A DNA stretch of 64,000 nucleotides from Narthecium ossifragum (Eukaryota; Streptophyta; Magnoliopsida; Dioscoreales; Nartheciaceae): positions 18,616,957 through 18,680,956 of the forward strand of contig OY986965.1 in assembly GCA_963920575.1 (NCBI GenBank). The letters are read 5' to 3'. Within the stretch, counting starts at the first letter, position 1, and each line of letters opens with the position of its first letter. The position numbers and the translations under genes are program-made. Below the pieces are notes generated by a model, which did not search any database, was not told the DNA's origin, and saw only the letters and a program-made list of their open reading frames with translations. Shown one piece after another: positions 29,716-42,400 of the stretch.

Positions 29716-31093
29716 TGATCGCTCGCGAACGTGTCGTTAAAACATTGCAAACTCAATCAAACATTAAATTTATAATCCTTATTCAAACACTACACTACTA
29801 GATAGAATAGCGGTAAAGTCGGGAGTCGAACTACAGGGAATTTATCATGAAAGATTGAAATCAATTCTCAAAATCATAAAACTAAACAAAAAGAATTAAA
29901 GATAGAGTAGAGTTATCTAAACTAATAAAGAAAAGAAATAAAAGGTTGATCAATTCAAATCAATGGATAAGTGACTTTGGAATTACTCAATCCGCCTTAG
30001 TTTCGCCTTCAATCTTTTCTAATTATCCTCTTGTTTCCTTCTCTCAACATTATGGATCATATGGTTACAAGCTCACATGAATCCCTAAAAAAAAGTTAAT
30101 GTTCCCACCGGCATAACCTATTTTTGCTTGGCATAGATTGTCTTTGGTCTTATGATTACCTTAAATTATACTACTCTTAATGACCTTGACACAACCTATC
30201 TTCGCGTAGCATACCTTATCTCAAAGGCAAACCAATAATATCATGAAAACCATCTCATAAATTTTTACAATCTATCACAGAAATCATGTAAGATTAAGAG
30301 TACGTCAAGAGAACTCTGTTCCTTCAACTCTATTAACAATGAAACCGTATTTATGACACAAGAATCAAATTAAAAAAAGTCCAAAACTATACTAGGGTTT
30401 CATGAGATTCCTAAATACAAGAAGTTAGCCAGTCATCTTATGGATGAAAGCCATCGGGTTGGGGAAGAAGGTCGTCACCATCCACACCCTTGTCGTCTCC
30501 TCTTTCCTTCTTCAAAGATTGTCAAAAAGATGAGAAACTCGGCATGAAATAAACCTATTTATAGTCGAAACCCCGGAATAGGGTTTAGGAGTAGAAACTG
30601 GACTTAAACTCTAATTTTCCTAATTTTTCGTACTGATGACGCCATCCGAACAATCCATCGGACTCAAAACTGATCCATCGCTCCAGTCAGCTCGGCTGGG
30701 TCGGTTTATGGCCACGTCAACAATTAATTTATTTAGCTTTTGAATTTCAGCTTCCATATTTCTGACTTTGGTTCAAAACTGCCGCCAATATATAGAGAAT
30801 CTTACAAAGTCTTCAGCATGAAAGTTGTAGCTCTTGAAGTCTTCTTTCATATACCAGACTTTCAGTATTTATGAACATTTCTAGAATTTGTGAAAAATAT
30901 TCTCCTGACAGTCGATGGCTAATTCCAGATTTCTAGATTGTGCAGAATTTGGTCTTTTAAACCGAATTTCTTGTATTTCTTCTCCAATCCTACTTAGACT
31001 TAAAATCAAACAATATGATATGAAATACACCTGCTCTTAGGCTAACAAAGGTAATTTAAGGGGTTTAATTATACATAATCTGTGACTTTATCA
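29716..31093 (-). repeat. Solo LTR, family A
   Basis: This 1378-bp LTR runs from TGATCGCTCGCG to CTTTATCA. The flanks are GTAAT (29711-29715) and GTAAC (31094-31098), a TSD with one change. The sense is minus (TATA as CTATAAATAGG on the minus strand near 30560). It is homologous to 37317-38747 in the opposite orientation, so the two are independent insertions and not a pair. Confidence 0.85.
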
Positions 31094-31751
31094 GTAACCG
31101 CATGAATTGGTCGTGGCGTAGTTAAAGGAGATCTTGCTATAACTGCTTTCCCCATGTCATGATTTGACCTATAAGAACATCACGATCATACTTGGGCGAT
31201 GATCCTTCCTTGCACTTATCACGATCACATTTGGCCGATAGTTGTTCTCTACAAGCATCACAATTGCACTTGGTTGATGGTTGTTCCCTATATATTTGAT
31301 CCGCCAACTGATTTAGGTGATTAAAGTGTAGCTCAATAAGTCATTGGTCATATGTTCATGTGTCAATCATTGATTGGTATTATAAATTAGCTATTATTTT
31401 GGCTAATATTTTGCCCCCCATGCGGTGATCGAGGAATTTTTCCTTAATGACAAGATGACCGCATCTGACGTGATTTGATCATTTTTCATATTGTTTTAAA
31501 GCCTAATCATTATAATTCTCTGGGAAGTCGTATCATCACATCATTTATTCTCTCTATCCATATTTTTCGGATCCCGCATTTAGTGCGGTGATAAAAGTTC
31601 TCTATTTTAACCATATTTTTGGCCCAGAGAGAACTTTACTCTCCTGCCTTCTTATTCCGGCCATTAGGATTTTATTTCCCTCACCTACCATTGCGAGGGC
31701 GTTTGGGTTTTCTTTTTCCTCACTCCGGAAAATATTTTTCTATTAATCATC
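31094..31751. other. Upstream region of antisense PMD gene / host 3' UTR-U3
   Basis: This stretch has repeated ATCACGATCA-type phrases (31170-31260, about 45-bp imperfect units ending TTGGCCGATxGTTGTTC). No coding signal occurs until ATG 31752. It probably holds the promoter of the antisense gene. Confidence 0.4.
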
Positions 31752-34700
31752 ATGGTTTGTGAGATTAAGGTCGATGACTCCGTCCGGAAGGAAGTGAATG
31801 CAACTTATGCAAAGTTTAATGAGGTAATGAAATCAGATGAAGTATAGAGCGGATATTTGGTTCGGGATGGTTCTTCTTATTTCAAGTCATTCATTCTTGG
31901 TCATTGTTTCATTTCTGAGAGCATTCCTTCTCTTGCACCTGAGGCTATGGCCATTTTAAATTCATTCCCCTTTTTTAGCGATTTGCCTCTTTCTCAAGAA
32001 CTCAATCTTTATGCTCTTTCGTTAAAAAGTCCTATTACTTCATGGCCCTTGATCGATGATAAATTCATCGAGTGGCATAGAAGGATGATCAATCATCCTG
32101 AGTCAAAGAATTTTTTTCTGATACTCGTATATTTGATTTCGTACATTTGAGCAGTAGAATCTCTAACAAAGAACCTAACTTGCTCATTTCATCGTTCCTC
32201 CTTTGGTCGACAGAATATAACAATTTTGTTTTTCCTTTTGGTACACTCACCATTATATTATTGGGCATCTCGCTTTTGACCGGTCTTTCTCCACTTGGCT
32301 AGCTTATATCAGCCAATATGGAGTTACCCTAGCAGCATGACATGGTTTTTCACACCGATACGAATTACGGTGTTTTCATCAATGCTTACGCAAAGCTAAA
32401 GGAGACTGATGATCCTCCAAACTCCCGAGAACATTTAGTTTTTATTTATTATTGGTTATGTAAATTCGTTCTTTGCCTTCCTTCTAAAAAACCTGTTAAG
32501 GGCTACATTAAGCTTGCCCAAGAAATCACTGCTGGAAAGCAAGTTCTCTCTCTTTCTTTCTTCATTTTGTCGGCCATCTATAGAGGAATTTGTCTTACTC
32601 TTTTACGTTACTCTCGATCAATTGAGAGAAGTTGGTGGGCTAACTAACCGGTTTTGGTCCTCTCTGGATCATCCAATTATGGCTTAGAGCCTATTTCCCT
32701 GAAATTCACTTGCCGCAATCATCATCATCGGTTAGGACTCAAGGCCACTTGTATCTTTTTTCATTGTTCATCCCTAAATATTTCCGACAAGTTTTTGATC
32801 ATTTTTATACTTTGTCCAATTTTTCTTCCTATCAGCCTTTTCATCCCAATTCTCATCCGGTATCCATTCGTCCATTGCTCGATCTTTCTTCAAACTTAGA
32901 CTCCGAAGATATGAGATTGGCATGGACTCATTTTCTTGTTGGCCATGATTTCCAGTTTGACATGGTATGGGGTAGGGCCAACAACAAATGTGGAGTAGAA
33001 GTATATGCTCCAAACTTCGTTGCTTGCCAATTCAGCCTCAAGCAAGCTTGGCCAATGCCTCCATTCTTCAGCTTCAATATACTTGCTAAGGGTCGATGCC
33101 ACTTTTTTTACATCAATCAGGTGGTTTATGTGGAGAAGAGAGAAATCGTTCTTTTCAAGAGGTTCAAACTCGCAGCATTTGAACTGACGGCCGATGTTGA
33201 CCCTATTGTCATCGAGTGATGGGAATCGGTCGTAAAAGAAAGTATTTTTTTCTCTGGACAAGGATTCTATGTTTGGGAATTTTGTTCCTCCAAAGGAAAA
33301 GAAACATGGGCGAAAGAAAGAAGGGTCTGACCAATCTGACATGGGAGATATGCCAGGAAAAAAGAAACGGTAACTTTTTAAACCCTTTCCCTAAAAATAT
33401 TTTATCTTTCCACGCCGTGATCAATAAGATGATCGATAGGTTCTAATGATGAGGGTGACGCATCGCCCAAGAAGAAACGTGGGAGAAAATCTAGCGAAGA
33501 GACTTCGTCCAAGGGGAGTAAGTCATTGGTTAAAGAGGCCGAGAAGCGATCTCGCCTATCTTCAGTGATGGAAGAAGAGGCTGGATCTCGCAATAGTCGG
33601 CCAAGTAGCCAATCTGCTCCAACGTCTAAGTATTTTAATTTATTTTCCTTGTCCTTTTCATATTCTTTTCTTCACACTTGGTATTTTTGTGTTTTCAGGG
33701 CAACGATAGAGGTATCGTCGAGCTCGTCAAATTCTTTATACTTATCATCCTCTCCAAGTCTTGCTACATGTGATCTCTCAAACTTGGCCAACGTAACTAC
33801 TTCCAAGATAGTTGACGAAAATCCTCCCGTCATAACGAGCCAAGTTGAGAAGAGTCGTCCAGAACAAAGACCGACAGCAGACCCTCTCCAAATTGTAGAA
33901 CAAGTATGTTTCAAGGATAGAATCAAATGCCTCACCCAAAGGAAGACGAAAGTATAATTAATTATGTTTTTCTTTAGGATCAATTTGTCGACCTTTTCTA
34001 AGCTCTATATTTGCATGGCTCAAAGAAAGATAAGCCTGTCGATCAAGCATCTGGGCGAGATGAAGGGGACAAAAAAGAGATTGGGGATGACGAGGATCTT
34101 TTTGATTTTTTAAATTCATTCCCATCCAAACCAGGTTTGTCATTTACTGGTGAGATGCTTGTTCATGGTCCGTATAACCTTTTACGAGATCTTGGTGATA
34201 TTGGATTATTATTATCTATAACAGCTTCTACCGATGTATCAGCCTCTCGTATTATGGCCGAGAAATCACTTGTTCCAGCACCACCTGTGAGACCCGGGGT
34301 ACCTGGGTGTTGGTGTTCACCTGGAGGGCATGTGGCCGAACCAGGTAACCGGGTAAGCAACCCCACGTAGATTATAAGTATATTAGTAACCCTTATAAGA
34401 CACAACTCGTTTTAAAGCCGTGATGGCAGTGATCTGTAAGAAAACTCTAAGGTTAAGCGTGCTTGCCATGGAGTGGTCCCGGGATAGGTGACCCACTGGG
34501 ATGTTTTTCCAGATTTCTATGGTAAGCCAAAAGCGGTCGGATGGGGCCCTCGGGTGGCTCCTAGACGGAGCCCGCAGGCCCTGGGTGGCCCCCGCCCTGC
34601 GGACCCCAGACGGCGGGGGCCGTTACACCACCGCCCAGTTTTGCTGAGCCAAGGGCTTCTCCACCCCAAGTGTCTTGATCAGAAGTATCAATTATCGCAC

Positions 34701-35585
34701 CAACACCAATTCCTGGTGTGTCAGAGATGGTGATGGCTGAGAGCACTCTAGTAGTCTCATCCGCTACTATGACGTTGGCGTCATTGCTTGTTACTCCACC
34801 CGTACATCCATCTCACTCTACTTCGAATATGGTATAAATCAATTTGGACTACTAAATGTGATTATTTTATTGATAATGAATTCTAATTATTCATTATTTT
34901 AGATCGATATGGCTCAATTAGTCAATGTAGTCCAAGGGCTTTCAGAGTCTTGGCGGGTCATTAAGTCTAGAAAAAAGCATGTTGTTGATCCTGAAATTAC
35001 TCAAAAGGGTCAACATCAAGACATTAGACGACCCTTGGCCAATTGCTTGGTCATCTTGGACAAACCGCCAGAGGAGGATCTCACTAAGTCGGATTATGAA
35101 AAACTTGAGAAGGCAGCAGCTCTCTTCCTTACTATCAACACTGACTCTTTGGGTCTTACGTCCAATAAGATTGACGATATGCGTAGTATAAAGATGAAAA
35201 TTGAGAGCCTTGATGCCGAAAGAAAGACACTGACAAAAAGAGATCCTTCTAGTCGGGGAACGCTGAGAATGACGAACTCATATAAGAGAGATGGTTGATA
35301 AGAATATTGAAAAAACTCTCTACGACCATCGACGAAAAGAAGTCAGATATCTCCAAACTCCATGGCCAAATCAAAGAATTGGAGGCTCAAATCGCCCAGA
35401 TCACGACCCAAAGAAATTACTTGGTCTTCGAGGGCACCCAACTGACTGAAGAGAGCAATAAAATGGTTTAAGAATATGATGACCTGGAAGTTAATTCCTC
35501 AAAGGATCATCAAGCTGAGCTGAAGAGCGAGCTCATGAAGAGCAAGCAACGCCGTCGAGAACTTAGAGAAAAATTGCTTGTATAA
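31752..35585 (+). pseudogene. Antisense plant-mobile-domain (aminotransferase-like) gene of Tat element
   Basis: From ATG 31752 the plus strand shows VCEIKVDDSVRKEVNATYAK, a stop, then SYFKSFILGHCFISESI. In another frame it shows REHLVFIYYWLCKFVLCLPS and KPVKGYIKLAQEI (32410-32540). This pattern is typical of the plant mobile domain found in MAIN/MAIL proteins and in gypsy elements. Further on come KKRGRK-type basic stretches (33470), a probable intron (about 33630-33698), and a coiled-coil C-terminal part (34910-35580, EKLEKAAALFLTINTDSLG). Several stops and frameshifts and a Cassandra insertion (34286-34627) make it a pseudogene. It is convergent with the integrase end at 35823, about 240 bp away. 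Confidence 0.7.
34286..34627 (+). mobile_element. Cassandra-type solo LTR
   Basis: This 342-bp unit begins TGTGAGACCCGGGG, ends CCGTTACA and is flanked by the perfect TSD CCACC (34281-34285 and 34628-34632). It contains one 5S-like module (about 34430-34505: AAGGTTAAGCGTGCTTG, then GGATAGGTGACCCACTGGGA). Compared with the copy at 27502 it shares the centre but has different outer ends. Confidence 0.85.
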
Positions 35586-35822
35586 CTCAAAATATCTCCT
35601 TGAGGAGATGACTTTGTAATTTTATGATGATGGGCGATTTATGATGATGGGCGATGAAACTCTGGCTCTTAACTTATATTATAATATCAATTGTAACTAT
35701 CCATTATCTAGATGTTTTTTTTACCTTTCATGTTGCCTTATTTTTTACATTGATGGGAAGTATTTCTTAATATACTTACCATTTATGATTGCTCAGTGTA
35801 AACCATCCTCAATAGTCCTTAG

Positions 35823-37311
35823 CTAATATGATTCATTTGGCAACACTTGGTCGACCAAAAATGGTCCCTCCCAATTGGTCGACCATTTTCCATATTTAGG
35901 GTCATTCCTATCTACAGGTAAAATCGTTTTCCAAATAAGTCACTTTCTTTAAAAAAAATTCTTATGACTTTCCTGATGTATATATAAGCCATTTTCAATT
36001 TTTGTGTTTATATATTTTCTAAAGCAATAGCTCGTTGTTCCTTGAGCTCTAGAAGATTGTACATTAAAGCTTCTTGATATTCTTCATTAGTTAGATCATT
36101 TTGTTCTAAAACTCTCGGCGATAGGATATTTATTTTAGCAGATAGAACTGCCTCTTTGCCATATAATAATTGGAAATGCGTGACTTTAGTACTGGACCTA
36201 GGTGTAGTCCTATGTGCCCACAATGCTCTCAATAATCCTTCATGCCATTGCCATCCTTCATGCCATTGCCATGGTTTATCGTCTATCATCTTTCTTATGA
36301 TTGATTTAATCATCGTATTGGACTCTTCGGCATGTCCATTTGATTGGGCATAATATGCTGTAGAGTTTGCCATTTTAATTTTATACCCGGCCAAAAAGTT
36401 CTTTACTCTGGTGCTAACAAACATCGTCCTTTGATCAGATACTATTGCTTGTAAGATGCCAAATCTACATATAATATGTTCCCATATAAAATTTATAACT
36501 TGATCATTGGACACTGTTTTTAATAGAATGGCTTCTACCCATTTTGCAAAACAATTTGTTGCTACAATAACAAATTTGTGTAACATGGAAGATGGGGGTG
36601 TATCTTTCCAATAATATCAATCACCCAACATCTAAATGGCCAAGGTTTAACTATGATCGGTAATTTATTGGCTGGTTCCTGTTGCAATGGACCATGTTTT
36701 TTGCAACCCTCAGATCCTTTTGCATATCTAGCACATCCTCCCCCATGCGTGGTCAATAATAACCACTGCGTATTATTAGCCAACACATTTTTATTCCAGA
36801 TTGGTGTGCACCACAAACACCATCATGGATTTTGCTCATTATGATTTTGGCTTCTTTTGGGTTTAGGCATCTCAATAAGATTCTGTCTGATCGACATTTG
36901 TATATGATGCCATTTTGCAATAAATATTGGATCGCTTTGACGCGAATCTTTTTATCAGCTTTGAGCAATGGATTTTGTAAAAATTTAACTATAGGCCAAT
37001 CATGTTGGTCATTCACTTGACTAATTTCTAGTGAATTATACGATCGCTCTGTAGCAGAATGAATTTTACCACGTATAAAATCGGTCATGCCCCACATGTT
37101 TTTTAGTATTTTATAACCAGATGCTATTTGGGCCAAAGTATTGGCCTCATCATTTTGTAAGCAAGGTACAAAATATATTTCAAAATTGTTGAACCAATTT
37201 AATAATTGTAGAGCGATATGATGAAATGGGATCAATATATCGCTCTGACATTTATATAAACCAAGTATGTGGTTTATGACTAATTGTGAATCTTCTTTTA
37301 TTTTTACATCT
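35823..37311 (-). pseudogene. Integrase region of Tat host element
   Basis: On the minus strand: the end of RNase H, an integrase zinc-finger region (HDGVCGAHQSG, then CARYAKGSEGC), the core with D (CWVIDIIGKI), D (IVSDQRTMF) and E (NGHAEESNTMI), and a C-terminal WSTNWEGPF motif ending at TAG 35823. Two or more frameshifts (about 36580-36800) break it. A short duplication WQWHEGWQWHEG at about 36255 (GCCATTGCCATCCTTCAT repeat) is also present. The upstream part is separated by the solo LTR at 37317. Confidence 0.78.
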
Positions 37312-37316
37312 GTGAT

Positions 37317-38747
37317 TGATGAGTCACTAAATATTCATAATTAAACCCCTTAAATTACCTTTATTAGGGGTATTTAATAGCTTTTTAATTGATTTCAGGT
37401 TTAATCATGATTTGAGAAGAAATACAAGAAATTCGGCTAAGAAGATGAATTTATGTGATAAAGACTGCTTCGTCGCATGTCAAAAGAATACTCGCACGAA
37501 ATTCTGTATAATTAAAAATATTCTGAAAATTTAGTACATGATAGAAGACATCAAGATCTACAGTTTTCATGTTGGGCACTATGCGAGACTACTGATGGAT
37601 TCATACCAATTTTGAAGAAGATAAAGATATATAGCTGCTGGAAAACTGGTCCGTCGATGTTTAGAATAATATTCTTCAAATATTTCTGATAAGTCTAAAT
37701 ATTATGAAATCTTCCGGATATGACAGAGGACTTCCTAATATACAACTTTTGTGTTGGAAACGGTTTTATATTACGAACGGATTGGGCCTAGTTGCGCTCG
37801 GAGTAAGACTGCCATAATTAATTCAGTAAATTTGAGTTGTAATTGAAGCCCAACTCAACTCAAACTCTAATTTCGGGAGTTCTCCTATAAATAGGGTTAG
37901 TCAATCCAAATTTCTCATCTTTTTGACAATCTTTGGAGAAGGTAAGAGAAGACGGCAAGGATACGAATGGTGACAGCTTCCAAGCCGATGGCGTTCATCC
38001 AAAAGATGAGTTGCTAACTTCTTGTATTTAGAAATATCATGAAACCTTAGTGTAGTTTTGGTTTTTTTTTAGTTTGATTCTTGTTAACTTCTCGATGTAA
38101 GATCTCATAAATACGGTCTTATTGTTAATAGAGTTGAAGGAACAAAGTTCCTTTTGACGTACTTTCAGTACTGTATGATTTCTGTGATTGATGGTAGAGA
38201 TTTATGAGATGGTTTTCATGAAGTTATTGGTTTACCTTTGAGATAAGCTATGCTACGTGAAGAAATATAGGTTGTGCTAAGGTTAGTAGTAGTAGTATAA
38301 TTTAAGGTAATCGTAGGACCAAAGACAATCTATGTCAAGCAAAGATAGGTTATGTCGTTGGGAACATTAACTTTCTTTCAGGAATTATGTGACCTTATAG
38401 CCATATGATCCATAGTGTTGAGAGAATGAAACAAGTTGATAATTAGAAAAGACTAATAATGAAACTATGGCGGATTGAGTAATTCTTAAGTAACTACTTC
38501 ATTGATTCAAATTGATCAACCCTTTTATTTCTTTTCTTTATTAGTTTAGACAATTTTATTCTATCTTTGATTCTTTTGCTTAGTTTTAGGGTTTTTGAGA
38601 ATTGATTTTGATTTCCAACGTTTTTCCTATGGATCGACTCTGGACTTCACCGCTATTCTATATAGTAGTGTAGTGATTGAATAAGGATTATAAATTTAAT
38701 ATTTGATTGAGTTTGCAACATTTTAACGACACGTTCACAACACATCA
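37317..38747 (+). repeat. Solo LTR, family A, inside RNase H of host
   Basis: This 1431-bp LTR starts TGATGAGTCACT and ends CAACACATCA. The flanks are GTGAT (37312-37316) and GTGAC (38748-38752), one base apart. The plus-strand TATA CTATAAATAGGG is at about 37886. Removing it with one TSD copy would leave the host RNase H frame uninterrupted, which confirms the boundaries. Confidence 0.9.
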
Positions 38748-38752
38748 GTGAC

Positions 38753-39208
38753 TCCCAAATTGAATAATATCCCTAGGCCGATGATTAATGCCTCATACTC
38801 GGCCTGATTGTTTGTGTGTAACCAATCTAATGTATAAGTAAACTTATACCGGCGACCAAATGGTAATATAATTGATATTCCATGTCCTGCACCATTGACT
38901 ATTTTAGAGCCATCAAAATACATTGTCCAGGGAGTGGCCGCGATGATATTTATCTCTTGTTCTAATTCTTTGGGTACATCTACACGAGGATGATATGCTA
39001 GAAAATCTGTCAATGCTTGACCATTTACAGCCTTTTGAGAGACAAATTGTATGTCAAATTCAGCTAAAGTCAAAACCCAATATCCAATACGTTGATGTAA
39101 AATTGACCAAGAGAACAAGAATTTCATTATATTGAATTTGGATACAAGGTAGACAGTCACATGCTTTAAATAAGCTCTTAGTTTATTACACATAACATAT
39201 AAGGCCAA
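38753..39208 (-). pseudogene. RNase H domain of Tat host element
   Basis: The minus-strand frame has RIGYWVLTLAEFDIQFVSQK, then TMYFDGSKIVNGAGHGISII with the first catalytic Asp, and NNQAEYEALIIGLGI with the Glu. The remainder continues beyond the solo LTR at 37311. The stretch 39209-39500, linking back to RT, is more degraded. Confidence 0.8.
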
Positions 39209-39499
39209 ACATAATTTCTCTATGGTCGAATACTTTGTTCATAAGATAACAACTATCTACTCAGATAGCAAATTGCTCTCTCCACGCCATCTTTGACATC
39301 TTGCGCCAAGAGACCTCCTATCAATCAGTCTTCTGCAGCGATGTACAACTTCATTGGATCGCCCATTCTTGGTGACACCATAATTTGTGGCGTTGATAGA
39401 TAATTCCTCAAGCATTTAAATGCTCTTTGATGATGTTCTTCCCAGACGAAATCGTCCTCACTCTTCAAACTTAATAACGATGACAATACTTGGTTTTTT

Positions 39500-40270
39500 C
39501 CTGCTCAATTGGAAATAAACCTTCTTAAAAACTTTTCCTGGTCGAGGAACCTTTGCAGTTCTTTCTTAGTGGTTGGAGGTTTCACATCGATAATTGATTT
39601 TGCTTTGTTTTTGTGTAGTTCAATACCACGTTGGTGGATAAGGAAACCAAGGAAGTTTACTGCTTTTACTCCAAATGCACATTTTAATGGGTTTAGTTTC
39701 AATTTATATTCTCCCATTCTTTCAAAAGTCTTAATTAGTTAGCTGAAATGATCGGTCACGATAGGTGACTTAATCAAAATGTCATCTACATAAACTTCTA
39801 CAAACTAACCGATCATATCGTGAAAGATCATATTCATCGCTCTTCGGTAGGTAGCACTCGTATTTTTTAGGCCAAATGGCCTGACTACCATTCATAACTA
39901 TCGAGCGCTCCTGGACATCTAAAGGCTGTTTTATGGACGTCATTCTCGGTGACATAAATTTGATTACAACCCAAGTAACCATCCATGAAAGAATAGATTT
40001 CATGTCCAACGGTTGAATCGACCAAATTATCGACTGATGGTATAGGGTATTCATCCCTTGGTGTTGCCAAATTCAAATTCCTAAAGTCAACACATACCCT
40101 AAGTTTACCATTCTTCTTCAGTACTGATACAATGTTTGAGAGCCATTCTAAATATCTCTCGTTGTTCTAATAAACTTGGCATTCAATAATCGTTCAATTT
40201 CCTTTTTTTATTTTTGGGATTACATTTAGAGCAAACCGTCTTGTCGCTGGCTTATATGGCTTAAAATTTG
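39500..40270 (-). pseudogene. Reverse transcriptase of Tat host element
   Basis: On the minus strand: RRFALN then KEIERLLNAKFI, LKKNGKLRVCVDFRNLN, EYPIPSVDNLVDSTVG, a YVDD box at about 39785-39800, and then LNPLKCAFGVKAVNFLGFLI. At least two frameshifts are needed to read it through. It is inactive. Confidence 0.82.
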
Positions 40271-40772
40271 GCCGAGTAGGAAGTTCATGTTTTTCGACAT
40301 TTCTATCTAGGTCAGACATTTCTTTGTAATCACAAGCAAATCAATACTTGTATGAACGTAGTATAGAGATGAGCTCATAACTTACATTTTGGTCGAGGAG
40401 CTTACTGAAGAAAGTTGGCCGATTTTCTCCTTCATCACCAATGTTAATTTCATCCTAAGGGTCTTGAGCTTTCATATCTCCATGTTTTCCATGGGGAACT
40501 TCTTCTTCTTCTTGTGGGATTTCCTTCAAACAATTGATCTCGTTGATATCTTATTTTATGAACGTTTCTAAATGATAAGCCACTAACTTGGCTTTTAAGG
40601 CCGTAACCGCGGCCTGATTTGTTCCTTCTCTAGTACTCATTGATGAGGTTTTTTGGCCATAGATCAACCAAATTTTGAAGCAAAGACTACGGAGGTTGGT
40701 GTTGCTGGATCAAGAATCTCAGCTACACAACTCTTAATTACTTCACAATTCTCTGACACTACCTTCAAAGAA
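40271..40772 (-). other. Degraded protease-RT spacer of Tat host
   Basis: This is probably the region between protease and RT on the minus strand. I find no clear motif in any frame. Confidence 0.35.
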
Positions 40773-41091
40773 TCATTCCCATGAATAGTAGAGGTTCATA
40801 ATTACAATCATAGAATGACGCTTCCATCGCATGTGTTTCTGCATTGTAAGACATATTATCGGGACACTCCCAACCTTAATATCTAGTAGAAGGATTCGTT
40901 TTGAAGGTGCCAGTATACCACTGAACCATGTTAAAGTAATATCTATAAAAATCAAATCAGCCTCTGTCTTGCCAAATGTCTTCATCATCTTTACCGGACT
41001 AACATTTACCGCAACCCCTGTATCGATCAATATTTTATTGACTGGTACACCATTGGTCTCGGCATTAATATGAAGAGGTCGAAGGTGGTGT
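40773..41091 (-). pseudogene. Aspartic protease domain of Tat host element
   Basis: The minus-strand frame shows NGVPVNKILIDTGVAVNVSP with the DTG active-site triplet, followed by the hydrophobic strands of a retropepsin (FIDITLTWFSG). The usual Ser/Ala after DTG is Val. The upstream reading is cut by the solo LTR B at 41097. Confidence 0.75.
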
Positions 41092-41409
41092 GTCATTGAT
41101 GAGTGCATGAAATTACATTCTGAACATGACTAAGAGCAGCTTATTTGCTGAGTTTTCATAATTCATATAGATTATTTTGTCCGTATATGTTGCTTCACAA
41201 AGTTATTTGTATTATGTAGGAAATTGAAGCAAAGATGGGTCTTTAATGCCAAAACTGTACCTTCTTGGAACGAACCAGATAATATGGCATATATGGTTTG
41301 AAAGCTCTAAAAGTCTAGTTTCTGAGAGTTTTTACGGTTCGAGATTTGGAGTTTCGTAGATGAAGATATGCTATTTTTAGTACAAGAGGTGCAGGAGCAA
41401 GCAGCTACG

Positions 41410-41565
41410 GAAGAAGATCGATCTGATCTCAAAGATGATCGATCTATTTTTGTGCTCAGATGATGATAGAGAGTTGACAGAGGACCAATTATAAACAGAT
41501 CAATCTGAACCTGGGCGATCTTGAAATGACCCAGTCTACGGAGAAAGAAGATCGATCTTAGTCGA
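41410..41565. repeat. Palindrome cluster in LTR B (GATCGATC cores)
   Basis: GAAGATCGATCTGATC, GATGATCGATCTA, CAGATCAATCTGA and AAGATCGATCTTAG lie within about 150 bp, upstream of the LTR TATA. Confidence 0.8.
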
Positions 41566-42400
41566 GGCGACCCAGATTACGGAAAATGAGGACAAATACA
41601 GTTTCGTCGACTGGTAGGAAACTATTCGGAAACTATTCGGAAACTATTCTCTGGAAGTCAAAATATTCTCATATTTGAATACGTGATAGAAGGTTCAGAG
41701 ATCTACAACTTTTCCGTTGGATAGTTTGTGAGATTCTAGATGGTGTGATAGCAAATTTGAAGAATAGATAAAGTTACACAAGCTGGAAAACTGTTATGTC
41801 GACGCTGAGAAGAATATTCGTCAAATATTTCAGATAACTCTGAATATTATGAAAGTTTCGGAATCCGACGGAAGACTTCCTAGTCTACAACTTTCGTGCT
41901 GAGTAAGTTTCCAAATTTTAGCTGGATTGGACCTAGTAGTGACCGGAATAGGCTGCCATGATTAATTCAGGAAATCCGAGCTGCACCAGAAGTCCAACTC
42001 AACTAAAACCCTAATTTCGGGAGTTCCCCTATATATTTGGTTATTTTAATCCGGAATTTGGCTGGTCCCAAGCGGGTTTTCTATAGAGGTTTGGAGGGGA
42101 GAAAAACAAGAAAGAAGATGAAAAAATCTCCATCCATGGCCGAGTAAGCCGCGGGCATGACGGACGGATGATCTAGCGATGATTAGGGTTTCTTCTTCAT
42201 CATGGTTCATAGCTTTAATCTTTATTGTTAAACACTTTTCTATGTATTGAATCTTCAAGCATTACATCTATTGTTTACCTACTTTATCTCGTGAAATCTT
42301 TACTATGCATTGCCGATTGTGAGAGTTGGTATTGTGTATTCTTAGAGATATGGTAAAATAGAGTTAGGGCTTTGTTCCGATGAACTTTTGTTATACGTTG

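Noticed and set aside
29716..38747. The two family A LTRs as the pair of one element
   Set aside because: They are in opposite orientation, have different TSDs, and the sequence between belongs to a different (Tat) element.
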